Assembly (NCBI RefSeq): GCF_002915595.1
Contig: NZ_PQGG01000007.1
Coordinates: 62,001-126,000 of the forward strand
Direction: 5' to 3'
Length of the DNA: 64,000 nucleotides
Source of the DNA: Zhongshania marina
Lineage (GTDB): Bacteria > Pseudomonadota > Gammaproteobacteria > Pseudomonadales > Spongiibacteraceae
Shown here: positions 9,017 to 18,891 of the stretch, piece after piece
How the letters are laid out: every line of letters begins with the position of its first letter
How positions within the stretch are numbered: the stretch's first letter is position 1
Made by a program: the position numbers and the translations under genes
Notes under the pieces: model-generated
Told to the model about the DNA's origin: nothing
Databases searched by the model: none
What the model saw: the letters and a program-made list of their open reading frames with translations, nothing else

Positions 9017-9045
9017 TTGACAAAAATACTTTCTATCAGTAAATT
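9017..9045 (+). promoter_or_regulatory. Stable-RNA promoter of tRNA-Leu
   Basis: A perfect -35 hexamer TTGACA (9017-9022) is separated by 17 bases from TAAATT (9040-9045). The -10 is followed by a G+C-rich stretch GCGCGCC. Such a discriminator is typical of rRNA and tRNA promoters under stringent control. The predicted transcription start is near 9052, about 25 bases before the mature tRNA. Confidence 0.7.
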
Positions 9046-9077
9046 GCGCGCCTCGGCATAATAGCCGCACGCCTCCT

Positions 9078-9164
9078 GCCCAGGTGGTGAAATTGGTAGA
9101 CACGCCAGCTTCAGGTGCTGGTCCTCGCAAGGGGGTGGAGGTTCAAGTCCTCTCCTGGGCACCA
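9078..9164 (+). tRNA. tRNA-Leu (anticodon CAG)
   Basis: The 87-base sequence folds as a class II tRNA. The acceptor stem GCCCAGG pairs with CCTGGGC. The anticodon stem CCAGC/GCTGG closes the loop TTCAGGT, giving anticodon CAG. A long variable arm and the T-arm GGTTCAAGTCC follow. The 3' CCA is encoded. It reads CUG codons. Confidence 0.96.
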
Positions 9165-9429
9165 AAACAAAAACCCAAGCATTTTCAAAAACTTAAAATC
9201 AAAATTAGCTGAAATCACTGCCGTCAAATCACGCAAAAATTTAGCCCCCAACAGCAAGCTCTCGTATTTTCTGCTTTCATTATAGCTAAGCTCCCACGCT
9301 TAACTCCCTGCGCCCCACAATCTCTCAATAAAGCGACAAGAATAAAAGACCTGCAAATCGATTACATATTGCTCGCTACAGATTTACACTCCAATCTTTA
9401 CAATCACGCGTCAAAACACCCATCGCCAT

Positions 9430-10584
9430 ATGAAAGAGGGGAATACACATATCAGCAATAAGGAATTGATTCTCGTCGGCGGTGGCCATGCGCATGTGCA
9501 AGTACTCAAATTGTGGGGCTTAAATCCACTTGCTGGCGTAAACCTAACACTCATTTCCCCGCAGCATCAAACACCTTACTCTGGCATGCTACCTGGGCTT
9601 ATTGCGGGTCACTACAGCCAAGCCGCTACCCATATAGATTTAATTCAACTCTGCCAGTTTGCAGGGGCGAAATTTATTCAAGCTAGCCTCGCGCACATTG
9701 ACCTTGCAGGCAAACAGCTACATCTAAACGAAAGCGACCACACCATAAAATTCGATGTGCTGTCCCTTAATAGCGGCATTACACCCAATTTGACCATTGA
9801 GGGGGCTAGCAATTTTGCCACCCCAGTTAAGCCCATCAGCGAGTTTTATCCGCGCTGGCAGCAAACGCTAGATGAACTTTGCTCAGGAAATACTGCTAAA
9901 TCTATTGGAGTGGTAGGTGGCGGCGCTGCGGGGGTCGAATTAATCATGGCGATGCAGCACGCGGTATTGCATCACGCGGGCATTTCTCGCGAGGTCAGGT
10001 TTCACTTTGTTTATCGAGACGATGAGCCGCTTAAACAATTCCCGCGCCGCATTCGCCATCGCGTCCACACCGCACTAAGCAAGACAGGCATCGCGCTCCA
10101 CAATCACAGCGAAGTGTGCGAGCTAAAGCACAACAAAATGTATTTTGCAGATCAGCGATCACTGCACTGCGATTATATATTTTGGTGTACCAGTGCGAGC
10201 GCACCTGAATGGCCAAAAAAATCAGGATTAGATACAGACAAACAGGGCTTTATTAGGGTGCATGACACCCTGCAATCGAGCAGCCATTCCTTTGTATTTG
10301 CATCTGGTGATGTGGCGCAACAATACAATCACCCTCGACCACACGCCGGTGTATTTGCCGTTAGACAAGGGCCTATTTTATTTCAGAATTTACAAAGAAA
10401 ACTATTAGCCAAACCCTTGGTAAAACACCGCCCGCAGCAACACTTTTTAAGCATACTCGCATTGGGCGACAAGGAAGCTATTGCATATAGACGCTTTTTT
10501 CCCGCCCTGCAAGGCGGCTGGGTATGGCGCTGGAAAGACGCCATCGACCGGCGCTTTATGGCCATGTTTTCAAAGTTAAATTAA
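9430..10584 (+). CDS. FAD-dependent pyridine nucleotide-disulfide oxidoreductase, SelD-partner type (TIGR03169-like)
   Basis: This 384-residue flavoprotein starts with the dinucleotide motif LILVGGGHAHVQVLK (about 13-27) followed by TLISPQHQTPYSGMLPGLIAGHY. That signature belongs to the NDH-2-like family (TIGR03169) that is often fused to the N-terminus of selenophosphate synthetase SelD. A second nucleotide-binding fold GVVGGGAAGVELIMAM and the FAD motif VFASGDVAQ are present. Here there is no SelD domain and no selD next to it, so its partner and substrate are unknown. It overlaps the convergent PepSY-like gene by 4 bases. Confidence 0.85.
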   Translation: MKEGNTHISNKELILVGGGHAHVQVLKLWGLNPLAGVNLTLISPQHQTPYSGMLPGLIAGHYSQAATHIDLIQLCQFAGAKFIQASLAHIDLAGKQLHLNESDHTIKFDVLSLNSGITPNLTIEGASNFATPVKPISEFYPRWQQTLDELCSGNTAKSIGVVGGGAAGVELIMAMQHAVLHHAGISREVRFHFVYRDDEPLKQFPRRIRHRVHTALSKTGIALHNHSEVCELKHNKMYFADQRSLHCDYIFWCTSASAPEWPKKSGLDTDKQGFIRVHDTLQSSSHSFVFASGDVAQQYNHPRPHAGVFAVRQGPILFQNLQRKLLAKPLVKHRPQQHFLSILALGDKEAIAYRRFFPALQGGWVWRWKDAIDRRFMAMFSKLN

Positions 10585-11120
10585 AGCAACACCGCCACAG
10601 CAAATACGAGCAAACCAGCAGCACTAAGCAGGATAGTTTTTTGTTTATACGCAGGCGACATCCAGCCCAAATACATTCCACTAAGCATAATCAGCATTAA
10701 GCCCACGGCAAACACAGTCTCGAGCAGGACATAAATTTTAGGTCCATGACCTTTGTGCAATTCCATCATCATGGCCTGCAAATTTGGATTAGCGACTTCT
10801 ACATCCACCCCCGACTCAGTTTGTCTTAGCGTGTAATTTTGACGACTTGAGGGACGCGTATAAAAATTAGTACCACGCACCCTAACCTCTTCTACTCGAG
10901 CGTCGATATTAAGCGTGGTGAGAATTGCAACAACATCGCTTCTTAAAGTTTGGCTATCGGCGTCTAAACGAGCGTCGGCTACGTGCCCGACTTCGCCACG
11001 AACCACTTCACCCTCGTAGTCCAATAGATACAAGCCACCAGACAGCGCCATAATAATAACAATGGGTGAAAAGAAAGCGGCGAGGTATAAGTGAATAGTA
11101 ACAATGAGTTTGCGCGACAT
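10581..11120 (-). CDS. PepSY-type membrane protein
   Basis: This 179-residue protein has an N-terminal transmembrane helix (about 7-30, with the HLYLAAFFSPIVIIMALSGG pattern of PepSY-associated TM proteins), a periplasmic region of about 95 residues, and two C-terminal helices around LLETVFAVGLMLIMLSGMYLG and the last 20 residues. Conserved His in the first helix and in LHKGHGPK fit redox- or iron-linked PepSY_TM proteins, but no function is established. It is divergent from regB and shares a 277-base intergenic region with it. Confidence 0.7.
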   Translation of the reverse strand: MSRKLIVTIHLYLAAFFSPIVIIMALSGGLYLLDYEGEVVRGEVGHVADARLDADSQTLRSDVVAILTTLNIDARVEEVRVRGTNFYTRPSSRQNYTLRQTESGVDVEVANPNLQAMMMELHKGHGPKIYVLLETVFAVGLMLIMLSGMYLGWMSPAYKQKTILLSAAGLLVFAVAVLL

Positions 11121-11293
11121 CAGACTAAGCTCTTAACAATGAAAATAGCCCCGAATTATCCACGTTTACCCAGCACATTACAGCCATAGCCCACCATAAA
11201 TTATAGAAATATTCAGCCGTCCATGAAATCAATTTGCCATATTGTGACCACACCCCATAGCCATATATTGGCGAGATAGCCTGAGAGAAGGAT

Positions 11294-11308
11294 GCGACAA
11301 AGTGTCGC
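11294..11308. promoter_or_regulatory. RegA/PrrA-type binding box
   Basis: GCGAC-AAAGT-GTCGC is a perfect inverted repeat (the symmetry extends to TGCGACA/TGTCGCA, 11293-11309). It fits the published half-site pattern GCGNC-N(x)-GNCGC of RegA/PrrA response regulators. It lies about 90 bases before the regB start and also within the divergent upstream region of the PepSY-like gene. Autoregulation is inferred. Confidence 0.55.
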
Positions 11309-11397
11309 AGCCAAAGCTCGTCGCTACCGACAAGACCCGCGTATACTTATAATTTCACCCGCACTGAATATAACCAGGCCACCAAGGCACATAAAAC

Positions 11398-12657
11398 GTG
11401 AGCTTAAATCCAAACACAGCCAACTTACGCGGCCTATGTATAATTCGCAGCTTGGTTATCGCCGGCCAATTCGGCGCGGTCTTTTATGCTGAAACCCAAT
11501 TAGGCTGGTTGCTTCCCTACGTTATGTTAAAACTGCTGCTTGCCGCGATTTCCGTCTTCGCCGTATTCAGCTGGTGGCGCAGTTTTCGCAGCTGGCCAGT
11601 GACGGACATCGAATTATTTGTCCATCTGTGTGTAGATATTGTTGGTTTTAGCGCTGTGCTGTATTTCTCTGGTGGCGCGAACAACCCCTTTATTTCTTAT
11701 TTACTCGTGCCCCTTTGTATTTCTGCCGCGACCCTAGCTTGGGCGTATGCGTGGACGCTTAGCGCCCTCGCCTGCGCGGCCTATAGCTTATTATTGTTTT
11801 TCTTTATCCCCTTAGAGGCGGTAGCACCGCTGCATCACCAGCATGGCATGTCGCCTAACACCCATATCCTTGGTATGTGGGCTAGCTTTCTCGTCAGCGC
11901 ACTACTGATAAGTTATTTTGTATTTAAAATGGCTCAGCGCTTGCGTCAGCGCGAAAATGAATTAGCACGCAGCCGCGAGCACCGTCTCCAAGATGAGCAA
12001 ATGCTAGCAGTCGCCACCCTCGCCGCAGGCACCGCCCACGAGTTCGGCACACCACTTTCAACCATGAAGGTAATACTGGAGGATTTAGCTGAGCAAAAAA
12101 CCGCTGAAGACGCCGAGGATATCCGTTTATTAGAACAACAACTCGACCACTGCAAAGACATTTTAAATAAATTAGTCAGCACCGCCCGCGACCTAAGCGA
12201 GGGCGAAGTGATCTCGATTAATGCTGGCGATTATTTAGCAGAATTAGCCGAGCGATGGCAGGTATTACGCCCCGCGTGCGAACTGCAGACAGAAATTAGT
12301 GCTAATACCGCAGCGCTAGCATTACGGCTTGATGGCACGGTTAGCCAGGCAATTTTGAACTTACTAAACAATGCTGCCGATGTCAGTCCAGATCATATTG
12401 GCTTGGCATTAAGCCATAGCAGTAGCGAACTCATATTCGCCATAAAAGATCGCGGCCCAGGGCTTAGCCCCGAGCAGGCCAGCATATTGACCAAAGCATT
12501 TATCAGCACCAAGGGCAAAGGCCGCGGTTTGGGCTTGTTCCTCAGCCACGCCACCGCCAATCGCTATGGCGGTACATTAAGCTGGCAGCAGCGGGAAGGC
12601 GGTGGCAGCCAAGTGGAGTTAATATTACCGCTGGATAAAATACAGAGGCCAGCATGA
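11398..12657 (+). CDS. regB: Redox-sensing sensor histidine kinase, RegB/PrrB family
   Basis: The protein (419 residues, GTG start preceded by AAGG) has about six membrane helices in residues 10-177. The family motif GGANNPF (92-98) is the ubiquinone-sensing GGXXNPF of RegB. The H-box GTAHEFGTPLSTMK contains the phospho-accepting His214, and Cys252 in DHCKDIL corresponds to the redox-active cysteine of RegB. N, G1 and G2 boxes follow (NLLNNAADVS, DRGPGLS, GRGLGLFLS). It controls respiratory or redox genes through RegA, with which it overlaps by 4 bases (ATGA). Confidence 0.92.
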   Translation: MSLNPNTANLRGLCIIRSLVIAGQFGAVFYAETQLGWLLPYVMLKLLLAAISVFAVFSWWRSFRSWPVTDIELFVHLCVDIVGFSAVLYFSGGANNPFISYLLVPLCISAATLAWAYAWTLSALACAAYSLLLFFFIPLEAVAPLHHQHGMSPNTHILGMWASFLVSALLISYFVFKMAQRLRQRENELARSREHRLQDEQMLAVATLAAGTAHEFGTPLSTMKVILEDLAEQKTAEDAEDIRLLEQQLDHCKDILNKLVSTARDLSEGEVISINAGDYLAELAERWQVLRPACELQTEISANTAALALRLDGTVSQAILNLLNNAADVSPDHIGLALSHSSSELIFAIKDRGPGLSPEQASILTKAFISTKGKGRGLGLFLSHATANRYGGTLSWQQREGGGSQVELILPLDKIQRPA

Positions 12658-13196
12658 ATCACAGCTTAGAAAAATTCTTGCTTGTAGATGACGATATCAC
12701 CTTTAGTACAACACTAAGTCGATCACTGAAACGTCGAGGCTACACCGTAGAAGTTACTCATAGTGTGGAGGAGGCATTACAGCGATGCGAAGACTTCACT
12801 CCAGACAAAGCCGTTATCGATTTAAAGTTAGAAACCCGCTCGGGACTAAGCCTAATTCCCCTGCTGCGCAAACGCTTCCCCCATTTGCGAATGATCGTAC
12901 TTACCGGCTACTCCAGCATTGCCACCACCGTTGACGCGATCAAAATGGGGGCCGACAACTATCTGCAAAAACCTGCCGGAACCAGAGAAATCCTCTCTGC
13001 ATTTGATGACCAATCTAGCCAGCATGACGTAGCCACCGACACACTCAGCCCACCGTCTTTAGACAGAATCGAGTGGGAACACATTCAGCGGGTACTAGCA
13101 GAAAACGATGGCAATATTTCTGAAACTGCTCGTCAACTTGGTATGCACCGCCGAACACTGCAAAGAAAATTGCAAAAGCGGCCCGTTAAATCCTAA
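12654..13196 (+). CDS. regA: Response regulator, RegA/PrrA/ActR family
   Basis: This 180-residue regulator has a receiver domain with the acidic cluster DDD (12-14), phospho-acceptor Asp56 (AVIDLKLE), the TGYSS switch and Lys in QKPA. A short linker leads to a Fis-type helix-turn-helix (ENDGNISETARQLGMHRRTLQRKL) near the C-terminus, the RegA/PrrA arrangement. It lacks the AAA domain of NtrC proteins. It is co-transcribed with regB and followed by a clear terminator. Confidence 0.92.
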   Translation: MNHSLEKFLLVDDDITFSTTLSRSLKRRGYTVEVTHSVEEALQRCEDFTPDKAVIDLKLETRSGLSLIPLLRKRFPHLRMIVLTGYSSIATTVDAIKMGADNYLQKPAGTREILSAFDDQSSQHDVATDTLSPPSLDRIEWEHIQRVLAENDGNISETARQLGMHRRTLQRKLQKRPVKS

Positions 13197-13221
13197 GCCG
13201 CCCAAACGCCTATTAAAAGGC

Positions 13222-13257
13222 GAAAAAAAACCGCGCCTTAAGAGGCGCGGCTTTATT
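13222..13257. terminator. Bidirectional terminator between regA and the phytase-like gene
   Basis: CCGCGCCT (13231-13238) pairs with AGGCGCGG (13243-13250) around TAAG. Eight A precede the stem and CTTTATT follows it, so it can act for both convergent genes. Confidence 0.8.
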
Positions 13258-13272
13258 AACGCAAATTATTAA

Positions 13273-16224
13273 TTACTGACTCACACCAGAATCAACTTTA
13301 ATCACTCTTACATTACCTGTCTGGGCATTTGCAACAGCCAGATACGCACTGCCATCTAAGAAAAATGCGGTAATGCCATCAGCACCAATATCACCTGAAC
13401 CCAGCCCTTGGTTACTGTTCGCAAAGTCGCGATTATTCACGTACTGCACAAACTGCACACCCAGCGGGGAGGTAATATCGTAGATTGCAATACCACCAGT
13501 GCGCTCCAAGCTAATAAAAGCATAAATGCGATTCCCGCTAGACAACAGAGCAACACCTTTAGGCTCTGCGCCGCTATCATCACTTGCTTGATCGCGATCA
13601 TTAAAGCCGGCACCCACCACCGCCTGGCTTATTTTGGCAAGATCCGACCCAGAGTCATACATCAACACGCCCTCTTCACTCCAAATAGAAAATGATCGCG
13701 CGCCAAATGCAGAGATCTCATCAATATCGCCGTCGCCATCCGTATCACCAGCATCATTGCTTGCGAACAAACGCCCCAGCTGATTATTGTCTCGCGCCGC
13801 AAAATAATTGGGATTACCAACATCAATTTCAGGCTGACCAAAGCCGTCTAAATCCCTAGCCCGAACCGCGTCGTTAAAGACAGCATTTGTCCGCACCTTG
13901 CCTTCATTGGCCGTGACAAAATAATTTTTATTGCCAAATCTGTAGGCCGCAATGCCATCAGGTTGATACAGACCGTAAACGCCATCCCAGGTACGGATTT
14001 CAATTATGCCGTTATCATTTACATCTAGCTCACTACCTGGCACACCAAAATCTTTACTGCCCAGTGCAATGATGCGATCAATACTCAAACCGTCTAAATC
14101 AATAACCGCAACTGCATTATTTTCTTGCAGGGTAACAAACACCTTAGCGTTGTTTAATGACACGGCAAGATGCTCCGGCTCCAAATCCTGCGCTACGCTA
14201 GGGTTATTGGCGCCAAATATTCTCACCGCTGCTGGCAATTCGGCTGCACGGCCAGCGCCAACATTAAAATCATTAAAGCCAATCGTTGTAATAGTTGGGC
14301 TGTCTACGCCATTTGTAATATCGATAATACTAATCGAACCCACTGGATCAGAGCTGTAATCGTTACTCGGCACACCTTCGTTAGCGACAACGATACGAGT
14401 AGATAAACCATCAAACGCCAGCATCTTTGGTGAAGCTCCAACACTGTATGTCGCCTCTAAACTTAAATCAGCCAAGGAATAAAGAGCAACAATACCGTTC
14501 GCCTGCGGATTCACATTATCAATTGCCACCGCAACATAGCTACCGCCAATCGTTACCCATTTAGGCGCACCGATAGAAACACCGGCATTGCTTGCCGCAG
14601 CGGCAAGATTTAACTGACTACTGTTTGAAGGCGGTGTTAGCGGAGTGGAAATATCCCATACGTCTACCGAGTTAGCTTGCTTATTCACCACAAACATTTG
14701 ACCAGTAGCGCTATCTGTTGCTACAGCAGTAGCCGCATTGGAGCCGAATATCGCATCACTACGCTTATACGATGCTGAATCAGCATAATCTAATGACGGC
14801 TCAATGGGTGCCGCAGATTGCACAACATAAGAACCAATTGGCGCAACCGCGGCAATACTCGCCTCACCGTATATGCCGTATTGATTGTCATTAAGCAGTA
14901 CCGCGAAATTGGAATCCAGCAGCGCCAAACCTTCAATGTTTTTCACAAGCGCAGTAATAGTTGTTGGCAATGGCGTAGTCAGTGAATCAAAACCCAATTG
15001 CTTTGTTACAAACTTGGTATCAACTAAATTTTCCTGCTCTTCTAAACTGGGTACGGTGCCAACAAAATCCCAAGCGCTTCCAAGTATATTTGTAGCGTTC
15101 GCAAGATTAATTCTGAAATATTTACTAACAGTTCTCGCCTGCTCTACGACGACCAAATAATCTTCAGCAAGAGCGATCGCTTCATTTATAGTGACCTCAC
15201 TTTGCGGAACGAAATCACCATTGCTCTCTAAATCGCCGCTATTAGTCGATTTGATTGCATAGTTCGATGCTGCGTCGAGCTTATATAAATACTCACCGAC
15301 CATCGCACTAGGCGTGCCGTCTGCGTTCAGCTGAATTTTTCCAATACGCACGATCCGCGAATTATCCGCAGTATCATTATTCGGGTTCGCCAGCGGGCTT
15401 TGCATAATAAAATACAAATATTCATTGTCTGGGCTTAAAGCAAGAGCTTCGATACCGCGACCAATTTTACGGCGTGAAAAAATAGCCGGTAAAATGCTGT
15501 CACTCACCGTATAGTTCGAACCGCCAAGATCGTTGGCCGCACCAGACGGAACCTGACGCTGCACAACCCGACCATCAACATCTACTAGCAGCAAGCTAGG
15601 GCCGTTTTCTTCAGCTATCCAATACTTACCATTATCAAGTTTAACAATGGCCTCTGGATCAATACCATTTGCCGTTGGCTGCAATTCAATACCACTGCTA
15701 TCAAAGGCTTTTTCATTCAGTGCATTGGTAAAATTATTGGGTAAACCATTCAGTTCAAGGCCATTGCTGCCCTTTAGGTTTATAACCTCGACTTGTTCCA
15801 GTTTTAGCTCGGTACCAATTCCACTGAGCTGCCACTTAACAATCTTAGGCACATAACTGGGAAGCGCAAAAATAGAACCTGTGCTCGCGCCGCAAAAATT
15901 GGCAACGCCAATAGCCGCTTGGCTATCTGCACAGTCAATGGTCGGTCCCCGATCACTAACGGTGTAAAACACATCATTTGATTCATTTAAAGGACGAAAA
16001 GCGCCGCTGCCCAAACTCTCGGTTAGATTCAAGGTTGAACCGCCGGCAAATGAAACCGTCGCCAAACTCTCAGTAATATTAAACTGCCTAGAATTAGGCT
16101 CTGTGCCTCTAAAGCGGGAAGTGTTATTACCGTCGCCACTGCAGGCCGCTATCGTCGCGACACCAACAGCAAAGGACATAATCTTAAGGCTGCGTAGGTA
16201 GTTTTGCGGTTCAAAAAAAGTCAT
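13273..16224 (-). CDS. Large lipoprotein: esterase-like phytase domain plus choice-of-anchor I domain
   Basis: The ATG at 16224 is preferred because a GGGA motif lies 9 bases upstream; it gives 983 residues. A signal peptide ends with the lipobox IAAC, followed by Ser/Gly/Asp. Residues about 45-480 match the esterase-like phytase beta-propeller family (DRGPTIDCADSQAA, GIDPEAIVKLDNGKYWIAEENGPSLLLVD, GRGIEALALSPDNEYLYF). Residues about 490-980 match the choice-of-anchor I propeller family (VANEGVPSNDYSSDPVGSISIIDI, DAVRARDLDGFGQPEIDVGN), with Asp-rich stretches such as DTDGDGDIDE that may bind calcium. It is presumably a surface or periplasmic phosphoesterase; no substrate is shown. Confidence 0.85.
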   Translation of the reverse strand: MTFFEPQNYLRSLKIMSFAVGVATIAACSGDGNNTSRFRGTEPNSRQFNITESLATVSFAGGSTLNLTESLGSGAFRPLNESNDVFYTVSDRGPTIDCADSQAAIGVANFCGASTGSIFALPSYVPKIVKWQLSGIGTELKLEQVEVINLKGSNGLELNGLPNNFTNALNEKAFDSSGIELQPTANGIDPEAIVKLDNGKYWIAEENGPSLLLVDVDGRVVQRQVPSGAANDLGGSNYTVSDSILPAIFSRRKIGRGIEALALSPDNEYLYFIMQSPLANPNNDTADNSRIVRIGKIQLNADGTPSAMVGEYLYKLDAASNYAIKSTNSGDLESNGDFVPQSEVTINEAIALAEDYLVVVEQARTVSKYFRINLANATNILGSAWDFVGTVPSLEEQENLVDTKFVTKQLGFDSLTTPLPTTITALVKNIEGLALLDSNFAVLLNDNQYGIYGEASIAAVAPIGSYVVQSAAPIEPSLDYADSASYKRSDAIFGSNAATAVATDSATGQMFVVNKQANSVDVWDISTPLTPPSNSSQLNLAAAASNAGVSIGAPKWVTIGGSYVAVAIDNVNPQANGIVALYSLADLSLEATYSVGASPKMLAFDGLSTRIVVANEGVPSNDYSSDPVGSISIIDITNGVDSPTITTIGFNDFNVGAGRAAELPAAVRIFGANNPSVAQDLEPEHLAVSLNNAKVFVTLQENNAVAVIDLDGLSIDRIIALGSKDFGVPGSELDVNDNGIIEIRTWDGVYGLYQPDGIAAYRFGNKNYFVTANEGKVRTNAVFNDAVRARDLDGFGQPEIDVGNPNYFAARDNNQLGRLFASNDAGDTDGDGDIDEISAFGARSFSIWSEEGVLMYDSGSDLAKISQAVVGAGFNDRDQASDDSGAEPKGVALLSSGNRIYAFISLERTGGIAIYDITSPLGVQFVQYVNNRDFANSNQGLGSGDIGADGITAFFLDGSAYLAVANAQTGNVRVIKVDSGVSQ

Positions 16225-16330
16225 TAATTGCGTCCCATTTTGCAAATACAGTCAGCGCCAACGGTGCACCGGAGCTTTAGCGTAGTGACCAAAAATATGG
16301 TCGTTATTGTTTTTTTAATCTTTAAAAGCA

Positions 16331-16355
16331 AAAAGGGGCTGTATCGCCCCTTTAT
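16331..16355 (-). terminator. Terminator after argG
   Basis: AAAGGGGC (16332-16339) pairs with GCCCCTTT (16346-16353) around TGTATC. On the minus strand it follows the argG stop by 11 bases and is followed by TTTTGCTTTT. Confidence 0.75.
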
Positions 16356-16366
16356 TGTGCTGACAA

Positions 16367-17590
16367 TCAAGACAGCTGCGAACGTCCCTTATTCGCGGCA
16401 ATGCGCAAGCGCAAAGCATTGAGCTTAATAAAGCCCTCGGCGTCTTTTTGATTGTAGGCGCCGGCATCGTCTTCGAAGGTAGCAATCGCTTCGTCAAATA
16501 AAGAATTATCTGATTTGCGACCCACTACGACCACATTGCCTTTATAGAGTTTCAGTCGGACAACACCATTCACAAACGCCTGTGACTCATCAATAGCGGC
16601 CTGCAACATGCGGCGCTCAGGACTGAACCAGTAACCGTTGTAAATCAATTTAGCGTAACGCGGCATCAACTCATCTTTTAAATGCGCAGCTTCACGATCT
16701 AACGTAATCGACTCAATGGCACGGTGGGCACGCAGCATAATGGTGCCACCCGGTGTTTCATAACAGCCCCGCGACTTCATACCCACATAGCGGTTTTCTA
16801 CTAGATCCAAACGACCAATGCCGTTGTCGCCACCCAGCTTATTCAAGGTTGCTAGCATGGTTGCTGGGCTCAAGGCCTCACCGTTTAAGGTCACCGGATC
16901 ACCATTCTGGTAACCGATTTCGATATACGTTGGGGTGTCTGGCGCCGCTTCTGGGCTAACGCTCCAGCGCCACATATCCTCTTCTGGCTCCCAGTATGGG
17001 TCTTCCAAATTGCCGCCCTCGTATGAGATATGCAGCAAGTTAGCGTCCATAGAATAGGGCGATTTTTTCTTTTTACCGGCGAAATCCACCGGAATATTGC
17101 GCTCTGCACAATAGGCCATCAGGGTTTCCCGTGACGTCAGGTCCCACTCCCGCCAAGGTGCAATAACCTTAATACCTGGCTTAAGTGAGTATGCTCCCAA
17201 CTCGAAGCGCACCTGATCGTTGCCTTTACCAGTTGCGCCATGAGAAATAGCATCGGCACCGGTCTCGTTGGCAATCTCGATTAAACGCTTAGCGATCAAT
17301 GGACGCGCAATAGAGGTGCCCAACAGGTATTCGCCTTCGTAGATCGCATTGGCGCGAAACATAGGGTAGACAAAATCGCGGACGTATTCTTCACGGAGGT
17401 CGTCGATGTAAATTTCTTGCACACCCAGCGCCTTGGCCTTAGCGCGCGCAGGCTCCACTTCTTCGCCCTGCCCTATATCGGCGGTAAAGGTCACCACCTC
17501 ACATTTATAGGTATCTTGCAGCCACCTGACAATAACTGAGGTATCGAGGCCACCTGAATAGGCCAACACAACCTTGTTGATATCCGACAT
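16367..17590 (-). CDS. argG: Argininosuccinate synthase
   Basis: ArgG condenses citrulline and aspartate using ATP in arginine synthesis. The start ATG at 17590 has a GGAG ribosome binding site and gives 407 residues, the usual length. Residues begin [19 protein letters not shown], containing the N-type ATP pyrophosphatase P-loop [22 protein letters not shown] and the [12 protein letters not shown] segment are also diagnostic. The gene stands alone, divergent from the polyamine transporter operon. Confidence 0.96.
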   Translation of the reverse strand: MSDINKVVLAYSGGLDTSVIVRWLQDTYKCEVVTFTADIGQGEEVEPARAKAKALGVQEIYIDDLREEYVRDFVYPMFRANAIYEGEYLLGTSIARPLIAKRLIEIANETGADAISHGATGKGNDQVRFELGAYSLKPGIKVIAPWREWDLTSRETLMAYCAERNIPVDFAGKKKKSPYSMDANLLHISYEGGNLEDPYWEPEEDMWRWSVSPEAAPDTPTYIEIGYQNGDPVTLNGEALSPATMLATLNKLGGDNGIGRLDLVENRYVGMKSRGCYETPGGTIMLRAHRAIESITLDREAAHLKDELMPRYAKLIYNGYWFSPERRMLQAAIDESQAFVNGVVRLKLYKGNVVVVGRKSDNSLFDEAIATFEDDAGAYNQKDAEGFIKLNALRLRIAANKGRSQLS

Positions 17591-17775
17591 TACACACTCC
17601 GCTGAAGCCCCGCAAAACGCCATGCCTGCGGGATGAAAAAGACCGCCATTTTACCGATCTTTACGCCGCCGCGCCATGCCGCGTTAAAGCGCGGTATTAA
17701 TCGCTCAAAACAATGCAAAATGCGCGCACAAAAGCTATTGACGCGGAGGCCTTCAGCGGAAAAAAATAGCGCCCA

Positions 17776-18888
17776 TTGCAAACCGCCACGGAAGCCCCCC
17801 AAGCAGTGTTAGAAATCATTGACGTTTCGCGCCGTTTTGGCGACTTTGTGGCCTTAGACAAGGTGAGCCTGAATATTCAAGCAGGCGAGTTTTTCACCCT
17901 ACTCGGCCCTTCCGGTTGTGGAAAAACGACGCTACTGCGCCTTATCGCGGGCTTTGACCAGGTCGACGAGGGCGAAATATTACTCGACGGCAAGCCGCTA
18001 ACGGCGCTAAACCCTGAACAGCGCCCAATTCACACCGTATTTCAAAGTTACGCGCTGTTTCCGCATATGACCGTGGCGGAGAATATCGCCTTTCCACTGC
18101 GCATGACCAAAATTGCCAAACCGGTTATCGACTTAATGGTGCGCGAAATCCTTGAAGATGTGCGCCTGCCGGACAAGGCCAAGCACTACCCCGACGAGCT
18201 TTCTGGTGGCCAAAAGCAGCGTATTGCCATCGCCCGCGCCCTGGTAAACCGTCCGCGGCTTTTATTGCTCGATGAGCCTCTGTCTGCGCTAGATGCAAAA
18301 TTGCGCGAACAAATGCAGATTGAGCTTATTAATCTTCAAAAAGAAATTGGCATCACCTTCGTTTACGTCACCCACGATCAGGGCGAAGCACTGGCGCTTT
18401 CGCACCGTATTGCGGTCATGAACAAGGGCGAAATCAGTCAAATTGACGAACCGTCGGTACTTTACAGCTGCCCAGACAACCGCTTTGTCGCGGACTTTAT
18501 CGGCCAGTGCAATCTCCTCGATGCCACCGTGGTAAGTGTTGCCGAAAAGCAGCTGCGCATCTCCATTGCGGGCTTAGGTGAGCTAGACGTTTGCGCAAAC
18601 CCAGAAATCGACTTTGCTGTCGGTGACACTTGCGCCCTCACCCTGCGACCTGAAAAAATTCGCCTCGCAGCGCAATTAGACATCACCGACGACGAGGTGC
18701 TATTCAGCGGTAAAGTGCACGACATGCTGTATTTGGGCGACGTAACGGTTTACATCATCGAACTCGCCAATGGTGTATTAATAGAGGCCATGCTCGCCAA
18801 TGACGCCCCCGGTCGCACTCGACTATTCGACACCGGCGACGCCGTACAAATTGCCTGGCACACCGATGCCGGCCATTTGGTAGCTTGA
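17776..18888 (+). CDS. potA: Polyamine ABC transporter ATP-binding protein
   Basis: The protein (370 residues) energises spermidine/putrescine import. Walker A GPSGCGKTT, the Q-loop FQSYALFPHMTV, signature LSGGQKQRIAIARAL, Walker B LLLLDEPLSALD and switch His (YVTHDQGEA) are all present, followed by a TOBE domain in the last 130 residues. The first possible start is TTG at 17776; a GTG at 17806 would remove ten residues. Both have weak ribosome binding sites, so the start is uncertain. The four pot genes are consecutive on the plus strand. Confidence 0.92.
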   Translation: MQTATEAPQAVLEIIDVSRRFGDFVALDKVSLNIQAGEFFTLLGPSGCGKTTLLRLIAGFDQVDEGEILLDGKPLTALNPEQRPIHTVFQSYALFPHMTVAENIAFPLRMTKIAKPVIDLMVREILEDVRLPDKAKHYPDELSGGQKQRIAIARALVNRPRLLLLDEPLSALDAKLREQMQIELINLQKEIGITFVYVTHDQGEALALSHRIAVMNKGEISQIDEPSVLYSCPDNRFVADFIGQCNLLDATVVSVAEKQLRISIAGLGELDVCANPEIDFAVGDTCALTLRPEKIRLAAQLDITDDEVLFSGKVHDMLYLGDVTVYIIELANGVLIEAMLANDAPGRTRLFDTGDAVQIAWHTDAGHLVA

Positions 18889-18891
18889 TCA

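Noticed and set aside
8959..9165. Minus-strand frame over the tRNA-Leu gene
   Set aside because: It is the reverse complement of the tRNA and its promoter; no protein gene is supported.
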